64,000 bases of DNA from Eriocheir sinensis (GCF_024679095.1 NC_066517.1:23445040-23509039), one strand, 5' to 3'. Shown: positions 50,430 to 62,960, counted from the stretch's first letter. Program-made: numbers and translations. The notes: a model not told the origin generated them from the letters alone.

Positions 50430-50800
50430 TCTGGAGGCAGGGAAGGAGGGAGAGAGAGAGAAAGGGAGGAAGGGAGGGAAGAAGGGAGAGAGAGATCGGG
50501 GCACTGACAAGAGTTAAAATAGAGGAAGGGAGAGATTCGTGCACAGACAAGAGTTAAAATAAGAGGGAGGGAGGGAGAGAGAGGGAGGGAAAGGGAGGAA
50601 GGAAAGGGTAGGGAGGGAGATAAAGAGTGCAAGTAATGGGAAAGGAGATAAAAGGGAATGAGAGAGAGCTAAGGGAAAGGAATGGAATGGAAGGGGAAGG
50701 ATAAAAAGGGAAGGAGGGAGAAGAGAGTCGAATAGAAGGGGAAACGATAGAAAAGGGATTGAATGGGGCTAAGAAAAAGGGACGGAATGGAAAAGAGAGG
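50430..50800 (+). repeat. Purine tract (GGGA/GGAA)
   Basis: Degenerate GGAGGGAGAGAG repeats; contains a ~50 bp duplication (GACAAGAGTTAAAATA twice). Confidence 0.85.
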
Positions 50801-50814
50801 GTATGCTACACTTT

Positions 50815-53515
50815 ACAATTTGAAGTGCTTCCTTACTGATGAGACTTTCTATACAACAAAGTGAGGTCATTCTTTGTTGATTTATACCATAAGGTGCTGG
50901 CTATCATGTGTCTGTAGATACCCTAAACTTAACCATACCTAACCTAACCTAACAAAAACCCAAACAGTTACTATAGGTCTAGACTCAGGAAATTCATATA
51001 TGCTTCCTTACTAATGAGACTTTCTATACAACAAAGTGAGGTCATTCTTTGTTGATTTATACCATAAGGTGCTGGCTATCATGTGTTTGAAGATACCCTA
51101 AACTTAACCTAACCTAACCTAACCTAACAAAACCCCAAACACTTACTATAGGTCTTGACTCAGGAAATTCATATATGCTTCCTTACTAATGAGACTTTCT
51201 ATGCAACAAAGTGAGGTCATTCTTTGTTGATATATATCATAAAGTGCTGGCTATCATATATTTGAAGATACCCTAAACTTAACCTAACCTAACCTAACAA
51301 AACCCAAAACAGTCACTATAGGTCTTGACTCAGAAAATTCATATATGCTTCCTTACTAATGAGACTTTCTATACAACAAAGTGAGGTCATTCTTTGTTGA
51401 TTTATACCATAAGGTGCTGGCTATCGTGTGTTTGAAGATACCCTAAACTTAACCTAACCTAACCTAACAAAACCCAAACAGTTACTATAGGTCTTGACTC
51501 AGAAAATTCATATATGCTTCCTTACTAATGAGACTTTCTATACAACAAAGTGAGGTCATTCTTTGTTGATTTATACCATAAGGTGCTGGCTATCATGTGT
51601 TTGAAGATACCCTAAACTTAACCTAACCTAACCTAACGAAACCCCAAACAGGTACTATAGGTCTTGACTCAGAAAATTCATATATGCTTCCTTACTAATG
51701 AGATTTTCTATACAACAAAGTGAAGTCATTCTTTGTTGATTTATACCTTAAGGTGCTGGCTATCATGTGTTTGAAGATACCCTAAACTTAACCTAACCTA
51801 GCCTAACAAAACCCCAAACAGTTACTATAGGTCTTGACTCAGAACATTCATACATGCTTCCTTACTAATGAGACTTTCTATACAACAAAGTGAGGTTATT
51901 CTTTGTTGATTTATATCATAAGGTGCTGGCTATCATGTGTTTGAAGATACCCTAAACTTAACCTAACCTAACCTAACAAAACCCCAAACAGTTACTATAG
52001 GTCTTGACTCAAACCATTCATACATGCTTCCTTATTAATGAGACTTTCTATACAACAAAGTGAGGTTATTCTTTGTTGATTTATACCATAAGGTGCTGGC
52101 TATCGTGTGTTTGAAGATACCCTAAACTTAACCTAACCTAACCTAACAAAACCCCATACAGTTACTATAGGTCTTGACTCAGAAAATTCATATATGCATC
52201 CTTACTAATGAGACTTTCCGTACAACAAAGTGAGGTCATTCTTTGTTGACTTATACCATAAGGTGCTGGATATCATGTGTTTGAAGATACCCTAAACTTA
52301 ACCTAACCTAACCTAACAAAACCCCAAACAGTTACTATAGGTCTTGACTCAGAACATTCATATATGCTTCCTTACTAATGAGACTTTCTATACAACAAAG
52401 TGAGGTCATTCTTTGTTGATTTATACCTTAAGGCGCTGGCTATCATGTGTTTGAAGATACCCTAAACTTACCCTAACCTAACCTAACAAAACCCAAAACA
52501 GTTACTATAGGTCTTGACTCAGAAAATTCATATATGCTTCCTTACTAATGAGACTTTCTATACAACAAAGTGAGGTCATCCTTTGTTGATTTATACCTTA
52601 AGGTGCTGGCTATCATGTGTTTGAAGATACCCTAAACTTAACCTAACCTAACCTAACAAAACCCAAAACAGTTACTATAGGTCTTGACTCCGAACATTCA
52701 TATATGCTTCCTTACTAATGAGACTTTCTATACAATAAAGTGAGGTCATTCTTTGTTGATTTATACCATAAGGTGCTGGCTATCATGTGTTTGAAGATAC
52801 CCTAAACTTAACCTAACCTAACCTAACATAACCCCAAACAGTCACTATAGGTCTTGACTCAGAAAATTCATAAATGCTTCCTTACTAATGTGACTTTCTA
52901 TACAACAAAGTGAGGTCATTCTTTGTTCATTTATACCTTAAGGTGCTGGCTATCATGTGTTTGAAGATACCCTAAACTTAACCTAACATAACCTAACAAA
53001 ACCCCAAACAGTTACTATAGGTCTTGACTCAGAAAATTCATATATGCTTCCTTACTAATGAGACTTTCTATACAACAAAGTGAGGTCATTCTTTGTTGAT
53101 TTATACCATAAGGTGCTGGCTATCATGTGTTAAGATGATACTAAAAAAACCTAACCTAACCTAACAAAACCTAAAACAGTCACTATAGGTCTTGACTCAA
53201 TAAATTCGTATATGCTTCCTTACTAATGAGACTTTCCATGCAACAAAGTGAGGTCATTCTTTGTTGATTTATACCTTAAGGCGCTGGCTATCATGTGTTT
53301 GAAGATACCCGAAACTTAACCTAACCTAACCTAACAAAACCCAAAACAGTCACTATAGGCCTTGACTCAGAAAATTCATATATGCTTCCTTACTAATGTG
53401 ACTTTCTATACAACAAAGTGAGGTCATTCTTTGTTCATTTATACCTTAAGGTGCTGGCTATCATGTGTTTGAAGATACCCTAAACTTAACCCAACCTAAC
53501 CTAACCTATTCCTAA
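50815..53515 (+). repeat. Satellite A: 170 bp x ~16, each with CCTAA telomere-like repeats
   Basis: The unit includes TGCTTCCTTACTAATGAGAC, TTTCTATACAACAAAGTGAG, TCATTCTTTGTTGATTTATA, AAGGTGCTGGCTATCATGTG, TTTGAAGATACCCTAAACTT, then AACCTAACCTAACCTAAC, and ends ACTATAGGTCTTGACTCAGA. Unit starts are near 50828, 51000, 51175, 51347 and 51516, then every 170 bp to 53046, 53213 and 53383. Monomers are highly similar. CCTAA/TTAGG is the common arthropod telomere repeat. Confidence 0.97.
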
Positions 53516-54540
53516 CTAGCCCACTTCCTCCTCCTCCTCCTCCTCCTGGCGGGGCGGGGCCGTGTCAGGTATGGGCAGGTATGGACGGGTAAAACGCCTG
53601 ACGGCCACTTAGCGTCTCCATCCCTGACGCCCAGACTGGCTGACCCACATTAGGAGTGACCCAAACCCAGGCTGGGAATGTTGCCGCTATGTTCTATGCT
53701 CATTATGCTGACCCGCGACTGCCTCGACTACTACTACTGCTACTACTACTACTACTACTACTACTACTGCTACTACTTCTACTGCTTCTACTACTACTAT
53801 TACTATTACTACTACTACTACTACTACTATTACTGCTGCTGGTACTACTACTACTCACCTCCATTATCATTTTAACCACTATTACTTCCACAGCTCCGGG
53901 GGCCAGCATTAGACAAGCAATATGGCGCCACTGTAAATACTTGCCTGCGCCATTACGGACTGGGGCCGATCACCAGACCCCACCAAGAAAGCCTACCAGC
54001 GCCATGGGGAGAAACGTAAAAAGAGAGAAAAAAAGAAAAAAAGAAAAAAAGAACCCTCTCCCCTCAGCTGCAATGAAGTAACCTGCCGGACTTGTTTTCT
54101 CCTCTAATACACAATATTACTCTTAAAGAAAGAACAAAGAGAACAACATACTGCATGACTAGTGGTTTCTTCCTCCAGTATACATTAATCTCCGCTTGCT
54201 CTTCCTCCTGCGCCGCCGTGTATTGACCTTCTCTTCCTCTTCTTCCTCCTGGGTCGGCGTGCAGTGACCAACCACCTCGCTCGACCCTCTCAGGCCCTCG
54301 GGAGACGCTGGACACACCCAACCAACCACCGCCTCTGAAATGGATCACCTGACTCAGCCCTTTCGTGTCCCCGTTGTTAGGATCGTCACAGCAATTATGA
54401 TCTAAAAGTAGTACCCGCACGCACCCCAAACGTACCCAGGGAGTGCAAAGTGTACCCAGAGGCTGTATTTTGCGTCACGGGTACATGTCAACACTGATAA
54501 TTGAAGGTAATGCAGGTGATAGGCATTTGATTGATTGGGG
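53516..54540. other. Spacer with (ACT)n between satellites
   Basis: (CTC)n at 53525-53547 next to a GC-rich stretch, (ACT)n-rich DNA 53726-53856, then complex sequence 53.88-54.5 kb with no supported gene. Confidence 0.7.
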
Positions 54541-55860
54541 AATGCAGAAAAGAGGTAATTAGCACTTGATGAATGGATAGATGAGTGATTAAATAGATTA
54601 GGCTTCATTTGTCGCCTTGGTTAGTGTTAATAGGCTACAAAGACATTTAAATCAATAATGCTCAAAATTAACACAGAAAAACAGGTAAATGGTACTTGAC
54701 GAATGGATAGTTAAGTGATTAATAGATTAGGCTATATTTTTTGTCGCTTTGGTTAGTGCTAATAGGCTACAAAGACATTTAAATCAATAATGCCCAAAAT
54801 TAGCACAGAAAAACAGGTGAATGGCACTTGACGAATGGATAGTTAAGTGATTAAATAGATTAGGCTACACTTCTTGTCGCTTTGGTTAGTGCTAGTAGGC
54901 TACAAAGACATTTAAATCAATATTACCCAAAATCAGCGCAGGAAAACAGGTATATAGCACTTGATAAATGGATAGTTAAGTGATTAGTAGATTAGGCTAT
55001 ATTTTTTGTCGCTTTGGTTAGTGCTAATAGGCTACAATGACATTTAAATCAATAACACCCAAAATTAACACAGACAACAGGTGAATGGCACTTGACGAAT
55101 GGATAGTTAAGTGATTAAATAGATTAGGCTTCATTTGTCGCCTTGGTTAGTGTTAATAGGCTACAACGACATTTAAATCAATAATGCCCAAAATTAACAC
55201 AGAAAAACAGGTATATAGCACTTGATGAATGGACAGTTAAGTGATTAGTAGATTAGGCTATATTTTTTGTCGCTTTGGTTAGTGATAGTAGGCTACAAAG
55301 ACCTTTAAATCAATATTACCCAAAATCAGCGCAGGAAAACAGGTAAATGGCACTTGAAGAATGGATAGTTAAGTGATTAGTAGATTAGGCTATATTTCTT
55401 GTCGCTTTGGTTAGTGTTAATAGGCTACAAAGACATTTAAATCAATAATGCTCAAAATTAACACAGAAAAACAGGTAAATGGCACTTGAAGAATGGATAG
55501 TTAAGTGATTAGTAGATTAGGCTTCACTTGTCACCTTGGTTAGTGCTAATAGGCTACAATGACATTTAAATCAATAACACCCAAAATTAACACAGACAAC
55601 AGGTGAATGGCACTTGACGAATGGATAGTTAAGTGATTAGTAGATTAGGCTTCACTTGTCACCTTGGTTAGTGCTAGTAGGCTACAAAGACCTTTAAATC
55701 AATATTACCCAAAATTAGCACAGAAAACAGATCAATGGCACTTAACGAATGAGTAATTTAGTGGTTGGTTCATTAAGCTTCACTTCCTGATGCCTTGGTT
55801 AGTGTTAATAGGCTACACAAACATTTAAAACAATCATAGTCGAAATCAATACAAATTACC
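54541..55860 (+). repeat. Satellite B: ~132 bp x ~10
   Basis: The unit includes GGCACTTGACGAATGGATAG, TTAAGTGATTAATAGATTAG, TCGCTTTGGTTAGTGCTAAT, AGGCTACAAAGACATTTAAA and TCAATAATGCCCAAAATTA. GGCTACA recurs near 54633, 54765, 54897, 55030, 55159, 55291, 55422, 55551, 55680 and 55811. Monomers are moderately diverged. Confidence 0.96.
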
Positions 55861-56184
55861 ACTCAAGTTGGTAACAAGAAATAAGTTAACAAGCACCGAG
55901 AACTTAAAGTAATGAAAAACAAGTTAACAAGCACACAGTCAATTATAGGGAACGAGAAAGGAGTAACAATCACTTAGAACTTGTTAAGAGGAAAAACTAG
56001 TAAAAAATAAAGAAGTAAGAAGTTAAACAAGCACTTAGTCAATTAGGAATAACAACAACAAAAAAAAAAAACAAGTTAACAAACATCTGGAGCTTACGGT
56101 AACAAAAAAAAAAAAAGAATAAAAAGAAACAAAGTAAAAAGGATCTGGAATTTGAAATAACAAATAAAGAAAAAAAAAAAGTGT
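55861..56184 (+). repeat. Degenerate TTAACAAGCA repeats with A-runs
   Basis: AGTTAACAAGCACTTAGTCA-like units, about 55-65 bp apart, with poly-A insertions; a decayed lead-in to the next array. Confidence 0.65.
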
Positions 56185-57015
56185 TAACAAGCATCTGGTC
56201 AATTAGGGGAACAAGAGAGTTACAAGCGCCGGACAAATTAGCAAATACTCAACTTCAACTCAATTCATTACCCATTACGCTTTGTCACAACGTTCTCTGT
56301 AATCTTAAACACACTAACAACATCCTTCAACACACTGCAAGGAACGGGGAACTCAAGTCGATAAGGGGAACAAGAAAGCAACACGTTAACAAGCGACTGT
56401 CAAATTAGCAAATACTTATACTCAATACTCGATTCACTTACCCATTACGCTTTGTCACAACGTTCTCTGTAATCTTAAACACACTAACAACATCCTTCAA
56501 CACACTGCAATGAACGGGGAACAAGTCGATTAGGGGAACAAGAAAGCAACAAGTTAACAAGCGACTGCCAAATTAGCAAATACTTATACTTAATACTCGA
56601 TTCACTTACCCATTACGCTTTCTGTCACAACGTTCTCTGCGCTCCTGAACACACTGACAACATTTTCAAACACTCTGCAAGAAACGGGGCATTCAAGTCG
56701 ATTAGGGGAACAAGAAAGCAACACGTTAACAAGCGACTGCCAAATTAGCAAATACTTATACTTAATACTCGATTCACTTACCCATTACGCTTTCTGTCAC
56801 AACGTTCTCTGCACTCCTGAACACACTGACATTCTCAAACACACTGCAAGAAACGGGGCACTGAAGTCGATTAGGGGAACCAGAGAGCAGTAGTTTACAA
56901 GCAACTGCCAAATTAGCAAATACTCAACTTCACCTCAATTCAATTCCCATTACGCTTTCTGTCACAACGTTCTCTGCGCTCCTGAACACACTGACAACAT
57001 TCTCAAACACACTAG
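56185..57015 (+). repeat. Satellite C: ~170 bp x 5
   Basis: The unit includes CAAATTAGCAAATACTTATA, TTCACTTACCCATTACGCTT, TGTCACAACGTTCTCTG, AACACACTGACAACATTCTC and AAGTCGATTAGGGGAACAAG. ACGTTCTCTG recurs near 56290, 56460, 56632, 56803 and 56967. Confidence 0.95.
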
Positions 57016-57129
57016 AGTGGACAGCGGCTCTTGACAAATTAACGAGCATGGAACTCCGACTTATTAATCTACTATTGTGTCCCTGTCATCGTGTTTTGGT
57101 TCACGTAGACAAGACTTCAAACACTCAGG

Positions 57130-58190
57130 AACGCGAGACAATGATACATACCCATAAAAAGCGAAGATGAGACGAGGAAAACCGAGAAGAAGGAAGGAGG
57201 AGGAACACACACTAACATCGACACGAGAGAAAAACACATGAGTCTCGGAGCTTTGAATGACAACAGCTGATGGAGACAAGAGACGATAGCCATGCGCATT
57301 CTACGAAATCCTCCCCGCTCCATATACTACGAAATTTAATACTCCTCTCTCCATACATTCATAAGATCAAATACATTACGTTATGGAAGTGAGAGAAGGA
57401 GGAACACACACTAACATCGACACGAGAGAGAAAACACATGAATCTCGGAGCTTTGGATGACACAGCTGATGGAGACAAAAGACGATAGCCATGCGCATTC
57501 TACGAAATCCTCCCCGCTCCATATACTACGAAATACTCCTCTCTCCATACATTCATAAGATCAAATACATTACGTTATGGAAGTGAGAGGAGGAGGAACA
57601 CACACTAACATCGACACGAGAGAGAAAACACATGAATCTCGGAGCTTTGGATAATACAGCTGATGGAGACAAAAGACGATAGCCATGCGCATTCTACGAA
57701 ATCCTCTCCGCTCCATATACTACGAAATACTCCTCTCTCCATACATTCATAAGATCAAATACATTACGTTACGGATGTGAGAGAAGGAGGAACACACACT
57801 AACATCGACACGAGAGAGAAAATACATGAATCTCGGAGCTTTGGATGCCAACAGCTGATGGAGACAAAAGACGAAAGCCATGCGCATTCTACGAAATCCT
57901 CCCCGCTCCATACATTCATAAGCTCAAATACTCTACGTTATGGATGTGAGAGGAGGAGGAACACGCACTACAATGAAAGACACTCAACATAACTTACAAC
58001 GAAACACTCATCATAACTTACAACGAACAAAATCATCATCATATCATACATTCATAAGACCAAATGCATTACGTTATGGAAGATCGAGAGGGAAGAACAC
58101 AAATTAACAACACCATACAGAGAGAGAAACACAAGAATCACAACACAAGATCATCTGACTGAAACAAAAGACGACGGACTTGCGCACATA
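57130..58190 (+). repeat. Satellite D: ~195 bp x 4 plus degenerate copies
   Basis: The unit includes AACACACACTAACATCGACA, TGAATCTCGGAGCTTTGGAT, ACAGCTGATGGAGACAAAAG, ATAGCCATGCGCATTCTACG and ATACATTCATAAGATCAAAT. ACATCGACAC recurs near 57214, 57414, 57609 and 57801; diverged pieces continue to about 58190. Confidence 0.95.
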
Positions 58191-58518
58191 ACGAAGTATT
58201 GGTGGTTTTGTGGTCTCGGTCTGGGTCTTTCCGTCTCAGTTCTTCCTTACTAACGGCACCACTGAATTCACGCACACAACCAAATCCTCACCATAACAAA
58301 CATTCATAATACCCAAAACCATATCCATTACACCCAAAGTCATGCATCGATAACTCAAACAATTCCATACATTTCCCGCACCTCTTGAAAACTGGTTATA
58401 AGCATTCCAACCCTTCCTTACGGACTCCAAATCGTTTCCGCACCGAACATCGCCTCGTCATTTCGTCGCGGGGAGCTGAGCACGAGATGACACAGGAGCA
58501 GCAGTGGGTATCAAGACT

Positions 58519-58704
58519 GCCAGATTGTCGTACTCAGCCGCTCATATTTCCCGACTTCCTACCCCAAAACTGTCTTCTGTACTCCAATAACAAAACTCAT
58601 TTATAGCTATCCTTACAAGCGTTAGATCCTGATGTTTCTTGGCAATAGCTATGCGTCCAAACCCGGTAAATACAATGCTCTGGGTACGATAATTATAATC
58701 TGGC
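58519..58704. mobile_element. Small inverted-repeat element (MITE-like)
   Basis: Left arm GCCAGATTGTCGTACTCAG...TATTTCCCG and right arm (reverse complement) GCCAGATTATAATTATCGTA-CCCAGAGC...TATTTACCGG match over about 35-40 bp with gaps, enclosing about 110 bp. No coding capacity. Confidence 0.5.
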
Positions 58705-58744
58705 AACGGTGGCGGGTATAGAAAAGCGGATAACCTCATTGTGG

Positions 58745-59580
58745 GATGCCGGGAAAGAGGTGAGCGGGTGGCAGGCCGGACCAGAAGGAACGGGTTGGGG
58801 AAAGGAAGGCAGGAGGGAAGATGAGGAGGACGAGAAGGGAGGATGGAAGGGGAAACGAATGCAGGAGGGAGAGTTAGGTTAAGAGGAAAAGAGAACGGTT
58901 AGAAAGGAGGAGGAAGAGGAGGGGAAAGGAAACCAGGAGGGAAGATAAGAACGAGAAGGAGGATTAGAAGGGAGAAAGAGGCAGGGAAAGGAAGGTTAGA
59001 AGGAAAGACAAGTTAGAAAGGAGGAAAAGGAAGGGGAAAGGAAGACAGGAAGGAAGGTTAGAAGGAAAGACAAGTTAGAAAGGAGGAAAAGGAAGGGAAA
59101 AAAGGAAGACAGGAAGGAAGATTAGGAGGAAAAAAAGAGAAAACAGGTTAAAAGAGAGGAAAAGAGATGGAGGAAAGGAAAACAGGAAGGAAAATTAGGA
59201 GGAAAAAAAGAAAACAGGTTAAAAGGGAGGAAAAGAGATGGAGGAAAGGAAGACAGGAGGGAAGATTAGGAGGAGGAAAAGACGAGTTAAAAAGAGAAAC
59301 AAAGCAGAAAAGAAGAGAAGGAGAGAGAGAGAAAGGAAAAAGGAAGAAAACAAGGTGGGGAGAGGAAAGGCAACAAGATACTCAGAAAAAGAAGACAAGT
59401 TAGTAGGAAGAAGAAAGGGAGGAGAGGAAGGAAGGAGGGAAGAGGGAGGAGGAGAAAACGGGTAGAAGGGAAGAAAGAAAAGGAGGAGGAAAGGAAAGCA
59501 GGAGGGAAGGATAGGAGGAGGAGAAGAAGACAAGTTAGAAAAGAGAAGAAGAGGAGGAGGAAGAGGAGGGGGTTGAAGGG
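58745..59580 (+). repeat. Purine block with ~70 bp units (GGAAGACAGGAAGGAAG)
   Basis: Units of GGAAGACAGGAAGGAAGATT, then AGGAGGAAAAAAAGA and AACAGGTTAAAAGGGAGGAA recur between about 59.03 and 59.3 kb; the rest is degenerate. Confidence 0.85.
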
Positions 59581-59695
59581 TTCGCTGTTGGGTTTGCAAG
59601 TTCGGTTAGATCTTGACTTCGGTTCCGCTGGAGGTTGTGTGTACAGGAAGTGACGGGGGTAGAGATAACATTAACGCTGTGAGATTATTGGGTAC

Positions 59696-59765
<70 letters not shown>

Positions 59766-59809
59766 GACGGGTTTTCCCAGATTTTCTTTTTCCCATTATC
59801 ATCCGTGCG

Positions 59810-59852
<43 letters not shown>

Positions 59853-60069
59853 CAACAACCTCGTATCTATGCGGGAGGAATGATGAGAACGCACTCACAC
59901 ACACACACACACACACAATGACCGGATGGCACACACACACAAACACACGTACACACATACACACATCAGTCACTTTTCTAATCTCTTCTACAAATCATAA
60001 AAAACAACAAAACAAACAAAACAAACATAGGAAAGAAAGAATATATATAATTAAAAGTCTTATCTGTTT

Positions 60070-60121
<52 letters not shown>

Positions 60122-60620
60122 CATATGGTTTTTTTCCGGTTCATGTTTACAAGTTTTTTTTTACTTCAGTTTACAGCTACAAGGCAGGTTTTCCTCCTTT
60201 TCCTCCTTCCTTCCTTCCTTCTCTCCTTCCTTGCTTGTCTCTCTTTTTCCTCTCCTTTACTTTCTTTCCTCTTTTCCTCTCTCCTCTCTCGCTCCTTTCC
60301 TATTTTCCTTTTTTTCTCGTTCTTTTTCTTCCCTTTCTTTCTTTCTCCATTCTTTTCTTCCCTTTCTTTCTCCTTTGCTTTATTGCCTCTTTTCCTCCTT
60401 TCCTTTCTTCCCTCTTTCTTTATTTTCCTTTTCTTTTCTTCGTATCTTGCTGCTTTTCTCCTTCCTACCGTGTTTCCTTTCTCCTTTCTCCATCCTTTCT
60501 CTCCCTTTTCCTCCCTTCTTTCTTTCCTTCCTTCTAATCTCTCTTTCTCCTTTTCCTCATTCTCTTCTTTCTTTCTTTCTTTCTTTCTTTCCCGTTGCTT
60601 TCTCATCCTTATTTATGTTC
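59581..60620. repeat. CT, GAA, GA, CA, ACT tracts and a pyrimidine block
   Basis: (CT)n 59699-59728, (GA)n 59813-59848, (CA)n near 59895-59918, (ACT)n 60071-60118, pyrimidine-rich 60190-60600. No gene. Confidence 0.88.
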
Positions 60621-60623
60621 ATG

Positions 60624-60776
<153 letters not shown>

Positions 60777-60881
60777 GGAGGGGTGTAAGTGTGTGTGCGT
60801 GCGTGTGTGCGTGCTTGCATATGGAGGGTCGTAAGTAGTAGTTGTGATATCCGGAAATGGGAGGAGGAATGACCCTTCTCT

Positions 60882-61010
60882 GGAGGAGGAGGAGGAGGAG
60901 GAGGAGGAGGAGGAGGAGGAGGAGGAAGAAGAAGAAGATGTAAAAATGACCACCACCACCACTACCATCAACAACAACATCAACAACCCTTCCTATGAAA
61001 CCCTTGCCAA

Positions 61011-61086
<76 letters not shown>
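60882..61086 (+). repeat. GGA, GT and CT tracts
   Basis: (GGA)n 60883-60925, (GT)n 61013-61050 joined directly to (CT)n 61051-61085. Confidence 0.96.
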
Positions 61087-61087
<1 letters not shown>

Positions 61088-61384
61088 GCATGAACAACAT
61101 AAAAAAAAGTACGAGAAAGCAACAGAAAAGGAAAGAAGGAAAGGAAGGAAGGAGAGAAGGAAGAGAATGAAAAAAAGAAAACGACCCAAAATTTAGAAAA
61201 CCAGGAGGCACTCAGGAACTCAGCGGTGTGTGTGTGTGTGTGTGGGGGGGGGGGAAGGGGGGGGAGTGATTAACAGTGATGGAGGTGTGTTTGCTTTGAG
61301 GCGCAACACAAGGCACAGCTGTTGTTTTGCAGGTTAGTTTTACCATGAAGAGCCAGGCGCAATATTTTAGAGCATCACTTAACT

Positions 61385-61735
61385 TACGCAGCATGGAGGA
61401 AGGAAGGAAGGAAACATGGTAGGAAGGAGAAATAGCAACTGGATACGAAAAAAAGGAGGAAAGTATTGAAGGAGGGAAGAGGAAAGAAAGGAAGAGAGGG
61501 AAGAAAGGAGAGGAAAGAAGGGAGAGAGGGAAGAAAGGAGAGGAAGGAAGGGAGAGAAAGGGAAGAAAGGAGAGGAAAGAAGGGAGAGAGGGAAGAAAGG
61601 AGAGGAAGGAAGGGAGAGAAAGGGAAGAAAGGAGAGGAAGGAAGGGAGAGAAGCAAGCAAGGAAGAGAAGGAAGGAAGGAAATAATGGAGGAAGAGAAGG
61701 AAGGAAGGAAAGAATGCAGGAAGAGAAGGAAGGAA
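61385..61735 (+). repeat. GGAAGAAAGGAGA purine minisatellite
   Basis: Units of GGGAGAGAGGGAAGAAAGGA type, then GAAGGAAGGAA repeats. Confidence 0.88.
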
Positions 61736-62225
61736 GGAAAGAATGAAGGGAAAACTTGATAAGGCTTGGGTAGAGGCTGTGTTAGTATTTCCAAGGGTAG
61801 TTTTATGTTTACAGTGATAGTCTGACATTCTTCTGGACCGTGAACTTGAAAAACACTCATGGAAACTCTAATATCATCTGTCACCTACCAACAACAACAT
61901 TAGAAAGGAAGGAAAGAATGGAGGAAGATCTTGATAAGGCTTTGGTAGAGGCTGTGTTAGTATTTCCATGGGTAGTTTGTGTCTAGTGATAGTTTGACAT
62001 TCTTCTGGACCGTGAACTTGGAAAACACCCATGGAAACTCTAATCTCCTCTGTCATCTACCAACAACAACTTAGGAAGGAAGGAAAGAATGGAGGAAGAT
62101 CTTGATAAGGCTTTGGTAGAGGCTGTGTTAGTATTTCCAAGTGTAGTTTTATGTGTCTAGTGATAGTTTGACATTCTTCTGGACCGTGAACTTGGAAAAC
62201 ACTCATGGAAACTCTAATCTCCCGC
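61735..62225 (+). repeat. ~170 bp tandem repeat x3
   Basis: The unit GGAAAGAATGGAGGAAGATC, TTGATAAGGCTTTGGTAGAG, GCTGTGTTAGTATTTCCAAG, GACATTCTTCTGGACCGTGA, ACTCATGGAAACTCTAATCT occurs from about 61735, 61908 and 62078. Confidence 0.93.
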
Positions 62226-62242
62226 GTGCCCTTTGGAATATT

Positions 62243-62683
62243 ATCGTCACCCTCATAAACAAACCGTCTAAGTCATTATTTTCTACTTTACAGGAAATCA
62301 GAAAAGAAATGTCATTATCTCATTTAGCTTAACCCGGTAGCTGCGGGGATCATGTTTCTTAAATGTCCCTCTAAGCGAGAAAAAAAGAAAAAAAAATCAT
62401 CACTCACACAAACCATTTCATAATATATATTGAAACATTTGTGATCGGTTTATGTATCATCTATTTTTTGGGGGTTTATATCATGGCACAAATTTGGCCC
62501 GTCGCTGCTACCGGGCTAAGATTTAGGCAGGAACGAAAAGGCCAATTCTGGAACACTTAACAAACCCTGAATAACGAAGACAACTCAACAAAAAAGGGCG
62601 TCACGAGTTGAAAAATTGATGTAGACAAAAACCTGGAAATCGCTAAAAAATGACTATGGCGATTATTTTATGAGGGTGACGAT
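62243..62683. mobile_element. Inverted-repeat transposon (MITE-like), ~440 bp with nested insert
   Basis: Ends begin ATCGTCACCCTCATAAA at 62243 and, as the reverse complement, at 62683. Similarity continues inward (AGTCATT shared) to about 35-40 bp. No coding capacity. Another small element lies within it. Confidence 0.65.
62329..62519. mobile_element. piggyBac-like MITE (TTAA, CCCGGTAGC ends)
   Basis: TTAA at 62329, then CCCGGTAGC; the other end is GCTACCGGG followed by CTAA (a one-base change of TTAA). TTAA target duplication and CCC termini are the mark of piggyBac elements. Body 183 bp, no coding capacity. Confidence 0.6.
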
Positions 62684-62960
62684 GTGTTGTGAGAAGCGAA
62701 AGCGTCTGATGTTACCGTCCCAGGAGGCAGCCTTGAGGGAGTCTGTTGATGAGTGCGTCTATGATAGTGGGCCGAGGACTCAAGGCTCTCCCCGCTGTGG
62801 GCTAAGGCGGTGGCGGGGGAGATAGGGGGGGGGGGGGCGTCTGGGGTGGGTCATGAAAACCTGGACGCGAATTATGGCTGGTGGCGTCTCGGTGTTGTTG
62901 TTGTTGTTGTTGTTGTCGGTGTTCCAGCTGCCGAAAACGAGACCAACTGGGTTCTCATGA

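Noticed and set aside
54064..54429. 121-codon frame on the minus strand
   Set aside because: No family recognised, no splice sites that make sense, and composition near background; insufficient to call a gene.
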